Source: Sambucus nigra (lineage: Eukaryota; Streptophyta; Magnoliopsida; Dipsacales; Adoxaceae). From it: a stretch of DNA of 64,000 nucleotides. The position numbers were made by a program, and so were the translations under genes. This document shows positions 34,890-45,542 of this stretch, in pieces. The notes under the pieces are model-generated. The model had not been told where the DNA came from, made no database searches, and worked only from the letters and a program-made list of their open reading frames with translations. Position 1 is the stretch's first letter. Each line of letters opens with the position of its first letter. The stretch covers positions 23,757,917-23,821,916 of the forward strand of contig OX422221.1 of assembly GCA_949130495.1 (NCBI GenBank). Direction: 5' to 3'.

Positions 34890-36224
34890 ATGGCTAGAAT
34901 GGAACTGATATCTGCCAATGATACAAAGCTGATGCAGCAATGCCATGAATATTATAAGGCTGGTCACACAGATTTGAGTGTATCAGAAATTGCTGACATC
35001 CTTGGCCATGATGCTTCAGAACAAGCAATTGAGGCTTATCAGTACCTGAAGGATTTACTTGATTGAGCTGTGGCCAACAACGTGGCCTACTATGAATTGA
35101 TCGAGGAGCTTTATTGTACTATAGAAGATCTTCAGAATCAGCACAATGAATCAACTGCCCTGTTGCATGAGGGGTATGAGGATAGGTATCAACAGCTTTC
35201 TTCCGAGACAGGCCACAAAAAGATCATTGTTGGGTACGATGTCAGGGAGAGAACCCTAAAGGGTGAAATTGAAGCCTGTAGACAGATTGTCGAGCTGCTG
35301 GAGAAAGAGAATAACAATTTGCAAAGAGAACTAGCACAGTATAAGTCTGCGGCTTCTTCTTCAACAAGTGTAATCCCAGTGACTGACGAGGGATTCTCAT
35401 TTTTGGAAGTTGAGAACGCCAAATTAAGGCAAGAGTTGGACACTCTGAGAAGGTCTAGAGCTTCTCCTGTAACTCGGGGACGAGGAAGAGGTTCCCGTGG
35501 ACAAGGAAGGAATTCTCTGAACGTTGTCGAAGAACAAATTATTCCACTTGCTCGGGGACGATCAAGATTTCTTCGTCGTAATGTTGAAGAAGCTCGTACT
35601 CAGTCGACGTTGGAAACTCAAGCGTTCTAATTGAAAAAAAAAGATCGTGCTTTGTCTGAAATGTCCAAGAAAATTCTATCTTTGGGGGATCAACTTACTG
35701 CGACGAAGTCTGCTTTAGAGAATAAGGACCTTTTTGTCAAAAACCTTCATGAGCAGGTGGATAGACTAACTTTCCAATTCCATAAACAGCCGAGGGAATT
35801 TTGGATGGCTGGATACAACGAGGCTCTATTCCATTTAGATGCTCGTATTCAGAATGCCAATAATGAGGGCTATAAACAAGGCTGGTTAAATGCCTTATGT
35901 GTGTTGAAGCTTGAACAGGGACATTATTTGTGGGACTATTATGATCCCGGGGTACTTGAATTGCCTGTGACACCGTTCAATTTGGAAATGGAATGGATGC
36001 CAACTCGTGCCATTCCTCGGAGCTTACTTGCACAATACCTCGGTGACTACAGTCTTCATTCTCAGATCGAGTTATCTCGTCCCGAGCATCTATTGGACAC
36101 GCCTTCAATAATGAATGTCAGAATGATGAAGGACTTGAACTTCATTAACTCTCCTCGGAATTTAAATGATCCGCCTGTTGGCGAGGAACCTGTATCGAAG
36201 GCTGAAGGGAAAAAAACAATATAA
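34890..36224 (+). pseudogene. Element E antisense gene 2, coiled-coil protein with two stops
   Basis: Plus strand, ATG at 34890 (MARMELISANDTKLMQQ), one frame to 36224 with stops at 35064-35066 (TGA) and 35628-35630 (TAA) and no frameshift. Parts: helical N-terminus; coiled coil (VELLEKENNNLQRELAQ; ENAKLRQELDTLRR); a basic Arg/Gly stretch (TRGRGRGSRGQGRN, 35470-35520); a second coiled coil; then a globular-looking end with REFWMAGYNEALFHLDARI and GYKQGWLNALCVL. TTATTAG/TTTATGG just before the ATG could be a splice acceptor, so genes 1 and 2 may once have been one spliced transcript. No domain recognised beyond the coiled coils. Confidence 0.6.
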
Positions 36225-36479
36225 TAGGAATTTCAATATAATAGTTAGCACACCTATGTAACTTGTAATTTATTTTGAATTTTAATGAAAGACTTTCATT
36301 TTCTGTTTGCAAATCTGTATTGCTATTGTCTTGTGCCTGTTAAACACTTTACATTTATGTATATGTATCTGTTAAAAAGATAACAATATTGTGCTGTTCA
36401 TCGAAACTTAGTAATAAAAAAGTTACAAGTATCAGAAATATTGCTCGATCACTTAATAAAGTAATGAGTAAAATAGATG

Positions 36480-37340
36480 TTTAAACTTTTTCTAAACAAC
36501 CAAGGTTGTTAAATTATGCTTGTCGACCAACTACTATTAGTGGGTTTTTATCCCCGACCAACCACACTTGTCTTTAAATGTGTTCGACCAACCAAGGTCG
36601 ATAAATTATTCTCGTCGACCAACTACAATTAGTGGGTTTTTATCCCCGACCAATTATACTTGGTTCATTTTGGAATATTTTGTTCTTCAAAGAACTTATT
36701 GTATTTTTCTGCAATAATCTTGCCTCCCGACCAACATAAATTGGCATTTGAGAGCATATTTGTTTCTTAATCAACCGAGAATGGCGTTTTAAGAATGTTG
36801 TCCTTGCCCTTTTACCAACCAAAGTTGGTCGTGGGTTTGAACTATTGCCTCCTAACCAAAGGAGTATATTTTGTTCTCGCCCTATTACCAACCGAAGTTG
36901 GTCGTGGGTCCAAACTGTTAGGTTCTTTCGAACTATCTTGTGCACAAGCTCTTTTACTAATCGAAGTTGATCACGCAAGTGTACGCTTCCTAACCAAACG
37001 AGTATAATTTGTTCTCGCTATTTTACCAACCGAAGTTGATCATGCTCGAACTATCAGGTTCTTTCGAACTATCTTGTCCACAAGCTCTTTTACCAACCGA
37101 AGTTGATCACGCAAGTGTACGCCTCCTAACCAAAGGAGTATAATTTATTCTCGCTATTTTACTAACCGAAGTTGATCACGCTCGAACTATCAAGTTCTTT
37201 CGAACTATCTTGTCCACAAGCTCTTTTACCAACCGAAGTTGATCACGCAAGTGTACGCCTCCTAACCAAAGGAGTATAATTTGTTCTCGCTATTTTACCA
37301 ACCGAAGTTGATCACCCTCGAACTATCAGTGTAGTGTATC
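36480..37340. repeat. Tandem repeat array between pol and antisense genes of element E
   Basis: Right part: about 136-bp units, with AGTATAATTT landmarks at 37001, 37137 and 37273, each containing TTTTACCAACCGAAGTTGAT twice. Left part: older variants, including two copies of ACTA(C/T)(A/T)ATTAGTGGGTTTTTATC (about 36530 and 36622). On the minus strand the core reads DQLRLVK, the same peptide found twice in the pol linker at about 39245-39345. The rest of 36225-37516 is non-coding. Confidence 0.88.
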
Positions 37341-37516
37341 ACACTAGTATTCCCCGAAAAACTTGTAATAAAAGAAGGAAGATGGTGAAACATCATCGTT
37401 TTATTCATAATAAAGGAACTGCTTTACATTTTACATTACTGATAATACTTCTGTAGGTGTTCAGCATTCCATGCATTCTTAAATTCCTCTCCTTCTAGAA
37501 TTGCTATTCTGTAAGT

Positions 37517-40500
37517 TCATGGTCGAACAACTTCTGTAACTCGGTAAGGTCCATGCCAGTTTGCTTTCAGCTTATTATGCTTCTGAATGACCTTCTTTAG
37601 CACATAATCCCCTTCTTTTAAGTCGCATTTCTTCACCCTCTTGTTGTAGAACAGAGCTGTGCGTTGTTGGTAAGCAGCATTCCTAATGGTTGCCTCTTCT
37701 CTAACCTCCTCGAGCATATCCAAATCCAGTCTTCTCATTAAGTCACTGATTGGGGAATTGAAATTCAGCACCCTGTGTGTTGGTAGACCCAACTCGGCAG
37801 GTATTACGGCCTCACTTCCAAATGCTAGCATATATGGTGATTCTCCAGTTACTGCTCGAGTAGTTATTCGGTAAGCCCACAATACTGACTGTAGCTCATT
37901 AAACGAATTAGCTTTAGCTTCACTTAGCCTCTTCTTCAAACCATTTAGTAGTGTTCTGTTCGTCACCTCAGTCTTCCCATTGCTTTGAGGATGACCTGGT
38001 GCTGAATGGGTCTTCAAAATGTTTGATTGTTGACAATAGGCAGAAAACTCCTTGTTGTCGAATTATGTTCCATGGTCTGTGATGAAGGCATGAGGGAGAC
38101 CATATCGGCAGATGATATTCTTCCATACAAACTGGTATACTTTCTCGTATGTCATATCAATAAGCGGCTCAGCTTCTACCCACTTAGTAAAATAATCCAC
38201 TGCAACAACGAGGTACTTGAATCTTCCTCGGGTCATTGGCAATGGTCCAACCAAATCAATTCCCCACATGGCAAATGGCCAAGGGGAAGTTATGGGTGTT
38301 AACAATGCTTGTGGAGTTCGTCGAATGGAGGAAAAGCGTTGACACTTATCACATTTCTTGGCATAGGCTAAACAATCAGCCCTCATCGTCGGCCAATAAT
38401 ACCCCTGCGTCATCACCCTTTGCAAAAGTGTCCGACCTGCTACATGAGCTCCACAAGACCCTTCATGTATTTCTTCAATTAATTCTTTCACCTCGGAGGG
38501 ATGTACACATCTCTGTAATCCTGCCATAATTCCTCGTCTATATAAAACACCATTAGTTAGTACATACCGAGCATCTTTATACTTCAATTTCTTGGCAGCG
38601 AGTTTGTCCTCTGGTAATTCTCCATCCTCAATATATGCCCTGATGGGATCCATCCAAGATGGCCCTAAATCAAGGGTAATAATATTCATCGTCAGGTCTT
38701 CATCTATGCTCCGATTTTCTAATATTTCAATTGGTATCGTTCTTCACAGCTTGGTACGAGTAGCTGATGCTAGTCGGGCCAATGCGTCTGCTTGTGCATT
38801 TTCTATTCTTGGTATTCTGATCAACTGAATGGCATCAAATTCTGTCAGAAACTCCATCACCTTGGTATAATACTTGGCCATTAACTCTCCTTTAACTGCA
38901 TATATTCCCAACATCTGATTCACAATTAACTGAGAATCACTGAATACCATTAGTTGTTGTGCTTCCATAATCTTTGCTAAATTAAGACCTGCTATCATGG
39001 CCTCATACTCAGCCTCATTATTAGAGGCTTTGAATTGGAATCGCAGGGCATATTCCATGTCAATCTCGTCTGGGGTTTTCAAAACAATTCCTGCTCCACA
39101 ACCTGTTGTGCAAGATGACCCATCCACATATAATCTCCATGTAGGTAACTCGTCTTCAAATTTCTTATCTGGCAAAGTTCCTCGATGAAATATCTGTTGT
39201 TTCCTTTCATCTTCCCCTGATATTTTTCGCTCTTCGTCGACCATCTTTTCTCGCCTTTTTACCAATCGGAGTTGGTCTGGGTTTGAATTCGATGATCTTT
39301 CTACATCCACAAGTCCTTTTACCAACCGGAGTTGGTCTGGACTTATGTCTGTCGATCCTGTAACTTCCACAGGCTGGTCCACGATTATCTTTTGTTCCTC
39401 GGGAGTATCAGGATACGTAAAGTCTTCTATAAAATCTGCAATAGCTTGCCCTTTTAATGACGATCTGGGTTCATACACAATATCATATTCACCAAGCTCT
39501 ATTGCCCAATACATCAGTCTCCCCGATTTCTCTGGCTTATGAAGGGCTTGTCTTAGTGGCATGTCGGTATACACGATGATGGTATGGGCCTGGAAATATG
39601 GCCTCATTCTTCTACTTGCTTCAATTAACGCCAATGCCAATTTTTCTAGCTCTGGATACCTGATCTCTGCTCCTTGGAAAGCCTTACTTGTGTAATAAAT
39701 TGGCTTTTGGATTCCATTCTCCAATCTGATCAATGCCGATCTGACTGCTTTCTCTGATACTGCCAGGTATAAGTACAGCTTTTCTCCCATTACTGGCCTG
39801 GACAACAGTGGAGGTGCTCCCAAGTATTTCTTCAGGTCTTGAAAGGCTTTTTCACATTCCTCATTCCACTCGAAGGTTTTTCGAAGTGTTTTGAAGAATG
39901 GTAGGCATCTATCAGTTGCTCGGGATACAAATCTGTTGAGCGCTGCAACTCGTCCTGTAAGACTCTGTACTTCTTTCTTCGTCGTTGGAGATCGCAGCCC
40001 TAAAAGAGCTTTGATCTTTTCTGGATTCGCCTCAATGCCTCGTTGGTTGACGATGTATCCGAGGAACATTCCTTCTCGTACTCCAAATGTGCACTTCGTC
40101 AGATTGAGCTTCATTTGATATTTATCCAGTTGATCAAAAGTCTGGCTTAAATCAACTAGATGATCAACAGCTTTCTTGCTTTTTGTCAGCATGTCATCGA
40201 CATAGACTTCCATATTACAACTGATTTGTTCGGTAAAAAACTTGTTCATCAGCCGCTGGTATGTTGCTCATGCATTTTTCAAACCAAAAGGCATAACATT
40301 ATAACAATAAGTTCCCCTAGGGGTGATAAAAGAAGTACTTTCCCTGTCTTCAGGTTTCATTTTAATCTGGTTGTAGCCAGAGTAAGCATCCATGAAGCTG
40401 AGTAGTTCGTGTCCCGAGGTAGCATCTACAAGTTGATCAATTCTGGGCAATGGAAAGTGATCCTTTGGGCATGCCTTATTGAGATCGGTGAAATCAGTAC

Positions 40501-43378
40501 ACATTCTCCATTTATTATTCTTCTTCTTTACCATCACCACATTTGCTAACCAATCTGGATATTTCACATCTTCAATGAATTGGGCTTTCTGGAGCTTCTC
40601 GACCTCCTCTTGTATAGCTTGATTCTTCTCGGGACTGAATACTCTTCTTCTTTGCTTTACAGGTTTGATTTCCTTATTCACATTGAGCTCGTGACATAAG
40701 AAGTTTGGATCTATTCCTGGAATGTCTTCATGACTCCACGCAAAAGTTTTCTTCATATTTTTCAAGAAAGTTATTAACTCCTGTTTTATTGAAGCATCCA
40801 ACGACGAACCTATCTGGGTTACTCGTTCAGGGTGCTCGTCGTCCAGAATAACATTTTCTGTAGATTCCACCACCTGTCCTTTTACAAGTTGGGATTCATC
40901 TCTGGGATCAAGTGTTTCAATTTCTGTACCTTGCTCTACTTGGTAGGTAGTAGTCTTTTTCTTTGACTCTTCAAGCTCTTCTTTCTCGGCAGATGAATAA
41001 TAGCATTCCCGAGCTACTTTTTGGTCACCTTTCACAACTCCAACTCCGAAATTTGTTGGGAATTTTAAGCACTGATGTACTGTAGATGGAACTGCTTCGA
41101 ACGTCTTTAACCCAACTATTCCCGTGATAATGTTGTAGGCTGACTGCACATTCTTATCCATCACAAAGAAGCGTATTCTCTCTGTTCGACAAGCAGGCCA
41201 AGTTCCAATGAATATATACAACTTGGTCATCCCAAGTGGAAAAACTTTCTCGCCAGCAAAACCCAGAAGGGGTCTGTGATAAGGATCTAATTGAGATAAC
41301 TTCAAATTTAAACTATCAAAGCATGAGTAGTACATGATATCTACCGAGCTACCATTGTCGACTAGAACCCTTAAAATTATTACTTCTTTCATCCTCATTT
41401 TGATCACCAAAGGGTCGTCGTGAGGATAAAGAACACCTGCCAGGTCATTTTTCGAAAAGCCAATGACAAGCTTATATTTGTTTACCTTCCTCGGGCGATC
41501 CTCCTCTGCCAAATTTATTCGCTGAATGTATGAGCAAGCTTGGGCCTCTCCGAGGTAAGCCTTTCTTTTTGCAGTAAGGTCTCCTCCTCCTGCATCTCCT
41601 CCTGTAATGACATTACAATCAAATAACCCAAAACGTATAGAAAATACCTCTCGTTCTGGCTGCCTTGGTTTCTTGGGAAGGTCGGGGTCCTCATCTGGAT
41701 CATCTTCATGGTTTCTCTTCTTTTTCTCCTCTACTCGACGAGGAGATCTAGACCTCTCTCTAGCTCGGTCGTTATTTTTTCTTTCACCTCCCCGATCGAC
41801 ATATTTCGCTAGCTTTCCTCTTCGGATGAATGTTTCAATCTCGTTCTGAAGAGCTATGCAATTTTTGGTCATGTGACCATGATCTTTATGAAACTCGCAA
41901 TATTTATCCCTACTCCTCGAATCAGGGTCTGACCTCAGTTTCTTTGGCCATTTTACCTCCTCGTTGTTCTTGATTTCTTCCAAGACATGATTAATACCCA
42001 TTTTCAAAGGAGTATAATTGTCGTATTTCTTTAGGACTTCCCATGACGTCTTACTATTCTTAGAATGCTTGTCACCACCATTGCCCTTATGCTCTTTCTT
42101 CTTAGATTTATCGACTTCCACCTTAGTTTCTTTATCCATATTCTTCTTCACAGACATAGCCTCCTCGGCATTCATGACTTTGGCTGCTTTTGCCATCAAT
42201 TCTGACATAGTTGTAGGTGGATCCTTGGCCAAAGTGTAATACAATTTATTAGGCAACAACCCACTCATTAAGGTGGTGATTGCTGTCTTTTCTTCATAAT
42301 CTATGACTTCCAGCTTCTCGTTATTGAAACGAGTTATATAATCTCTAATACTCTCACCAGATTTTTGTCTAACACCTAACAAGTGTGCTACTCGTTTTAC
42401 TGGCTTTGCTCCAAAACATAAATTACCAATAAACAGCTTGGCCAACTGAAAGAAAGTTGAAATCTTACCCCGAGGAAGATTGTTATACCATATCTGGGCG
42501 GATCCGGTAAGAGTTCCTGAGAATGCTCTGCATCTCATCTCGTCGGGGACAACATAGATGTCGGCAGCAGCTTGATATTGCTCTATGTGAAGAACAGGAT
42601 CTGTCTTTCCATCATATTTGGGGGTCACCACGGGTGCTTTGAATTTCGACGGTGTAGGAAAATCCACAATGGCCTGTACAAAAGGTGTCCCTCGAACAAA
42701 AGTTCGTTGTAGGGGGTTCTTCGCCTTAGCCATTTCTCCCAATCTATCCTCCAACCTTTGAATGGAACCTTTCCACGCATCATTTCCCTCCTCGGGCCTA
42801 TTAGTTCAAGCAATTGATTGTTCTGAAGTGGCCTCCTGGGATTTGTCTCGACGAGTAGCTGGTCGGTCCTCGGATCTATCTCGACGAGTAGCAGGTCGTG
42901 ATTGAGCAGATCCTTCCCTTACATCTGATGGTCGTCGAAAACTCCTCGACGGTGCATTAAGAGGACTTTTATTCCTCCTAGGGCCCAATCGATCGAAAGG
43001 AGATGCCCTACTTAATCTTCCCAATGCGCTGGCCTTTTCTGGGGAGAGAGTGATACGTTGTTCAGTATCTGTGGCTCGCATTGAAGAAGTTTGCCCAGGG
43101 TGATAAGAGAAATCGTCAGATTCCTCATTGTGATTCGTCTCTGTATGCCTGGATCGTGAAGAAAGTAAATAAGTTTGGCTCTGACCACTTCGATGTCCTG
43201 AATGTGCAGGTGCCCTGCCATGAAGGGTCTGTATGAGTTGACGCATTGTCTCTTGTATGACGATTTGTCCTTGAGCCAGATTCGTCATAATTCCGGCCAG
43301 ATCTGGTGGTGCAGAAGGATTTGGAGGATTTCCAGTATTTCCAGCGTTTCGATTACTGGACTCTGGATTATCTGCCAT
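37517..43378 (-). pseudogene. Element E gag-pol, one frame with four nonsense codons
   Basis: ATG at 43378 (MADNPESSNRN) opens 5.86 kb with no frameshift, stopped at 42806-42808 (TGA), 40268-40270 (TGA), 38744-38746 (TGA) and 38063-38065 (TAA). Gag with capsid-type region (42700-42100) and knuckle CEFHKDHGHMTKNC (about 41870-41910). Protease VDNGSSVDIM (about 41340-41370). RT from KKKNNKWRMCTDFTDLNKAC (about 40500) to active site YVDDML (about 40195-40215). RNase H (39780-39560). Linker with two PDQLRLVK repeats (39345-39245). Second, archaeal-type RNase H (WRLYVDGSS, NNEAEYEAMI, VFSDSQLIVNQ; 39150-38760). Integrase HHCC (38470-38330), Asp in GIDLVGPL, Asp in FITDHGT, Glu in QSNGKTE (about 37990). 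All catalytic residues survive, but each stop must be bypassed for activity. Confidence 0.93.
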
Positions 43379-43420
43379 TGATGATGAATGAAAATTTGTG
43401 AAAAACGATATAAACAGTCG

Positions 43421-43438
43421 TTCCCACAAACGGCGCCA
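43421..43438 (-). other. Element E primer-binding site
   Basis: Minus strand TGGCGCCGTTTGTGGGAA, three bases inside the 5' LTR. The first ten bases match the complement of the tRNA-Asp 3' end; similar sites are usual in Tat/Athila-type plant elements. Confidence 0.8.
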
Positions 43439-43441
43439 ATC

Positions 43442-44008
43442 TGTTGATGTAAAAAATTAGATCGCTCTAATTATTCAATCACAGATAAATAAATAAGACA
43501 AAGATTTTTAAAGTGGTTCAGCCTTATAAGAATGGCTTACGTCCACTGTTATGTTATTGCTGAGTGTTTGGGAATTCTTGATTACATGTTCTCTCAAGAA
43601 ATTCCGGTCCCTTTGAATGAGGGTGATACAATGTATTTATAGCCTCGAGGCTATCATATGAAAGGGTGATACATTCAATGATATACATATGAAAGGGTAA
43701 TTCATTTAATGCTCTTCTAACGTGTGCGTCAAGGATAAGCATTCAATGAATAGTTGAACTGTTGATTATATGGCAATTAATGCTGTGATCGAGATGCAGC
43801 TCGAACCGCCTCAGTTGCTCGTCGTTCAGGAGTTCCTCGGAACGTTGGAGTTCCTCGAAGAACTGAAGTTCCTCGGAGTACTGTAGTTCCTCGGAGCGAT
43901 CATGACTTGGTCGGGGAAATGAACTTCCTCGTTGCTATTGTGCCACGTAGATTGACACATGTCTTCTTATTATTCGTCCACATCAGCATACTAATTTTGG
44001 TATCAACA
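43442..44008 (-). mobile_element. Element E 5' LTR
   Basis: 567 bp, same length as the left copy. TATA box on the minus strand at 43641-43634; U3 repeats at about 43830-43898. This copy would promote transcription of gag-pol leftwards. Confidence 0.95.
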
Positions 44009-45528
44009 CCCATATCCCATGAAAACCTCATGCTAAAAAAGGAATGATATGCACCTGTATTGAATAGAATGCGACCATTATGTCCAAAAATAGGAAACAT
44101 ACCCTCGACTTCATGTGACGTTGTTGGTCCATCTGGAACTATGAGATGACAGACCCACCCACACTGCAATGGTTGTTGCCCTTGAGGTGGGGCGATCGGT
44201 ATTGGAGAAACTAGTTTAGTGGCTCCCAAAGCCATAAATTATGGGCACTATCCCTGTGGTGCCTGTTGTCCTCTATAACCTCCCTTCCCCTAGGCTATCT
44301 AGTCTCCCCGGAGGAAATTATTTGAGGTATGCCCCCTCTCTCCACGTGTAAGACACTTTCATTGAAATGGACATCGCTCAAACTTTCGGCCCTGCTGGCC
44401 TATACCCTGTTGTCCCTGGCCCTAATGGCCTATGTACTGCTAGCGCTACCCCGTTTGTCCCTAGCCCTGCTAGCCTTGCCTCTGTCGATCATCTACATCT
44501 TTAAATTTCTTATTCTGATTAGTTAATGGGGTGCCCCTTTGCTGTTAGGTCTCGAATCTTCTTCCCCCTATCGCCTTACCCTGTTGGCTCGATGACTCAG
44601 CTATGTGAGGTTTTTCTCCCTTATTTTACAGATATTCCTCATGATCCTAGAAATGGAGAAGTGCAACATTAGCCAAATGATTATATGTCGTGAAGGTTAG
44701 ATTCCGCAGAAGATCTTTTTTAATGTGCCAAGCCGATCCAGAAATGAACTTCTCCATCCTCATTTGCTTGGTAGTAACATACTCCTTTGCGAAATATGAA
44801 AGGGCAGTGAAATCCTCTTCATACTCGGCTACAGTACGTCCCTGTTGCTTCAGCTCCCGGAATTTTCCCCTCATCTCAAACTGCATATCTAGGGGAAAGT
44901 ATTTACACTCAAACCTCTCATAAAACTAATCAATATTTTGGTTGTCCCTCTTAGCAACAATCGTAACCACCTCCCACCACTGAAGAGCAGCCCCCACTAA
45001 TCTGAAAGAATCTAGCATCTGCTTTTGTAACGGTGTGCACTCGACCATCCGTAAGTGCCTCTCAATATCCTTCTTCCACCTACTCTCCACCAGTATATCT
45101 TAACCGCCTACGAACTATGGAGGTTGTACCTTAAGAAAGGCATCCCTCTCTCTGTCCCACATATAACTCGGTACTGTGCTGGCATAGCCACCTGTTGTGG
45201 TGGTGGTGGGAAGTGTTGAAGCATGGCTTCCATAGCCATAGAAACCGCCTGAACAAACGATGGTGGCTATCTCAGAGTGTGTAATAAGTTGTGGGGCCTA
45301 TGGGGCCTGTGGCTGCTGCTGTGGCTCTGGGTGAGCCTCGTCCTCAGCAATAGGTGGGACTACTTTCTTGAGTCTTCCCCTCTATCTGTTTTCCATCTGA
45401 ATGCAAACAGGGTTCAAATTAATACAAACGTAAGAATACAATGAACACTAACAAAAGGCTCTACTTATCAAAGAACGCAATGCAGAACATAATGAATGCA
45501 ATACATATCATAAGGACACTAGAATCAT
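44009..45528 (-). pseudogene. Element C gag and start of protease (broken)
   Basis: Minus strand, read from the primer site leftwards. An N-terminal Pro/Gln/His-rich stretch (about 45400-45170) is followed by a capsid-type region at 44886-44647 (MRGKFRELKQQGRTVAEYEE, WHIKKDLLRN), then Cys-poor spacer DNA (44520-44320) and the protease start at 44235-44009 (GRILFNTGAYHSFFSMRF). The usual Asp-(Ser/Thr)-Gly of the protease reads Asn-Thr-Gly. Element E interrupts a few codons later; the frame resumes at 31549. Several stops are present. Confidence 0.8.
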
Positions 45529-45540
45529 GCTCTGATACCA
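45529..45540 (-). other. Element C primer-binding site
   Basis: Minus strand TGGTATCAGAGC, a perfect initiator-Met-tRNA complement, two bases inside the LTR. GATTCTAGTGTCCTTATGAT follows within the leader at about 45505-45524. Confidence 0.95.
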
Positions 45541-45542
45541 AC

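Larger units (their letters stand above)
31550..44008 (-). mobile_element. Element E, Tat-like Ty3/gypsy retrotransposon (12.5 kb), nearly intact
   Basis: Nested in the protease of C. Two 567-bp LTRs (31550-32116 and 43442-44008), a tRNA-Asp-like primer site, one long minus-strand gag-pol frame, then 5.4 kb between pol and the 3' LTR holding plus-strand (antisense) gene remnants and a tandem array. Flanking pentamers CCCGT and CCCAT form a target duplication with one change. Two RNase H modules and the antisense genes are hallmarks of the Tat lineage. I count about 13 substitutions between LTRs (about 2.3%). At an assumed grass rate of 1.3e-8 per site per year this suggests under 1 million years, a rough inference. 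Confidence 0.95.

Noticed and set aside
36480..37340. Possible CRISPR-like array from regularly repeated motifs
   Set aside because: Units are about 136 bp with no unique spacers, lie inside a retrotransposon and the genome is a plant's; it is a tandem repeat.
44329..44526. Leu-rich plus-strand frame resembling a membrane peptide
   Set aside because: It is the opposite strand of the decayed gag zinc-knuckle/spacer region of element C.
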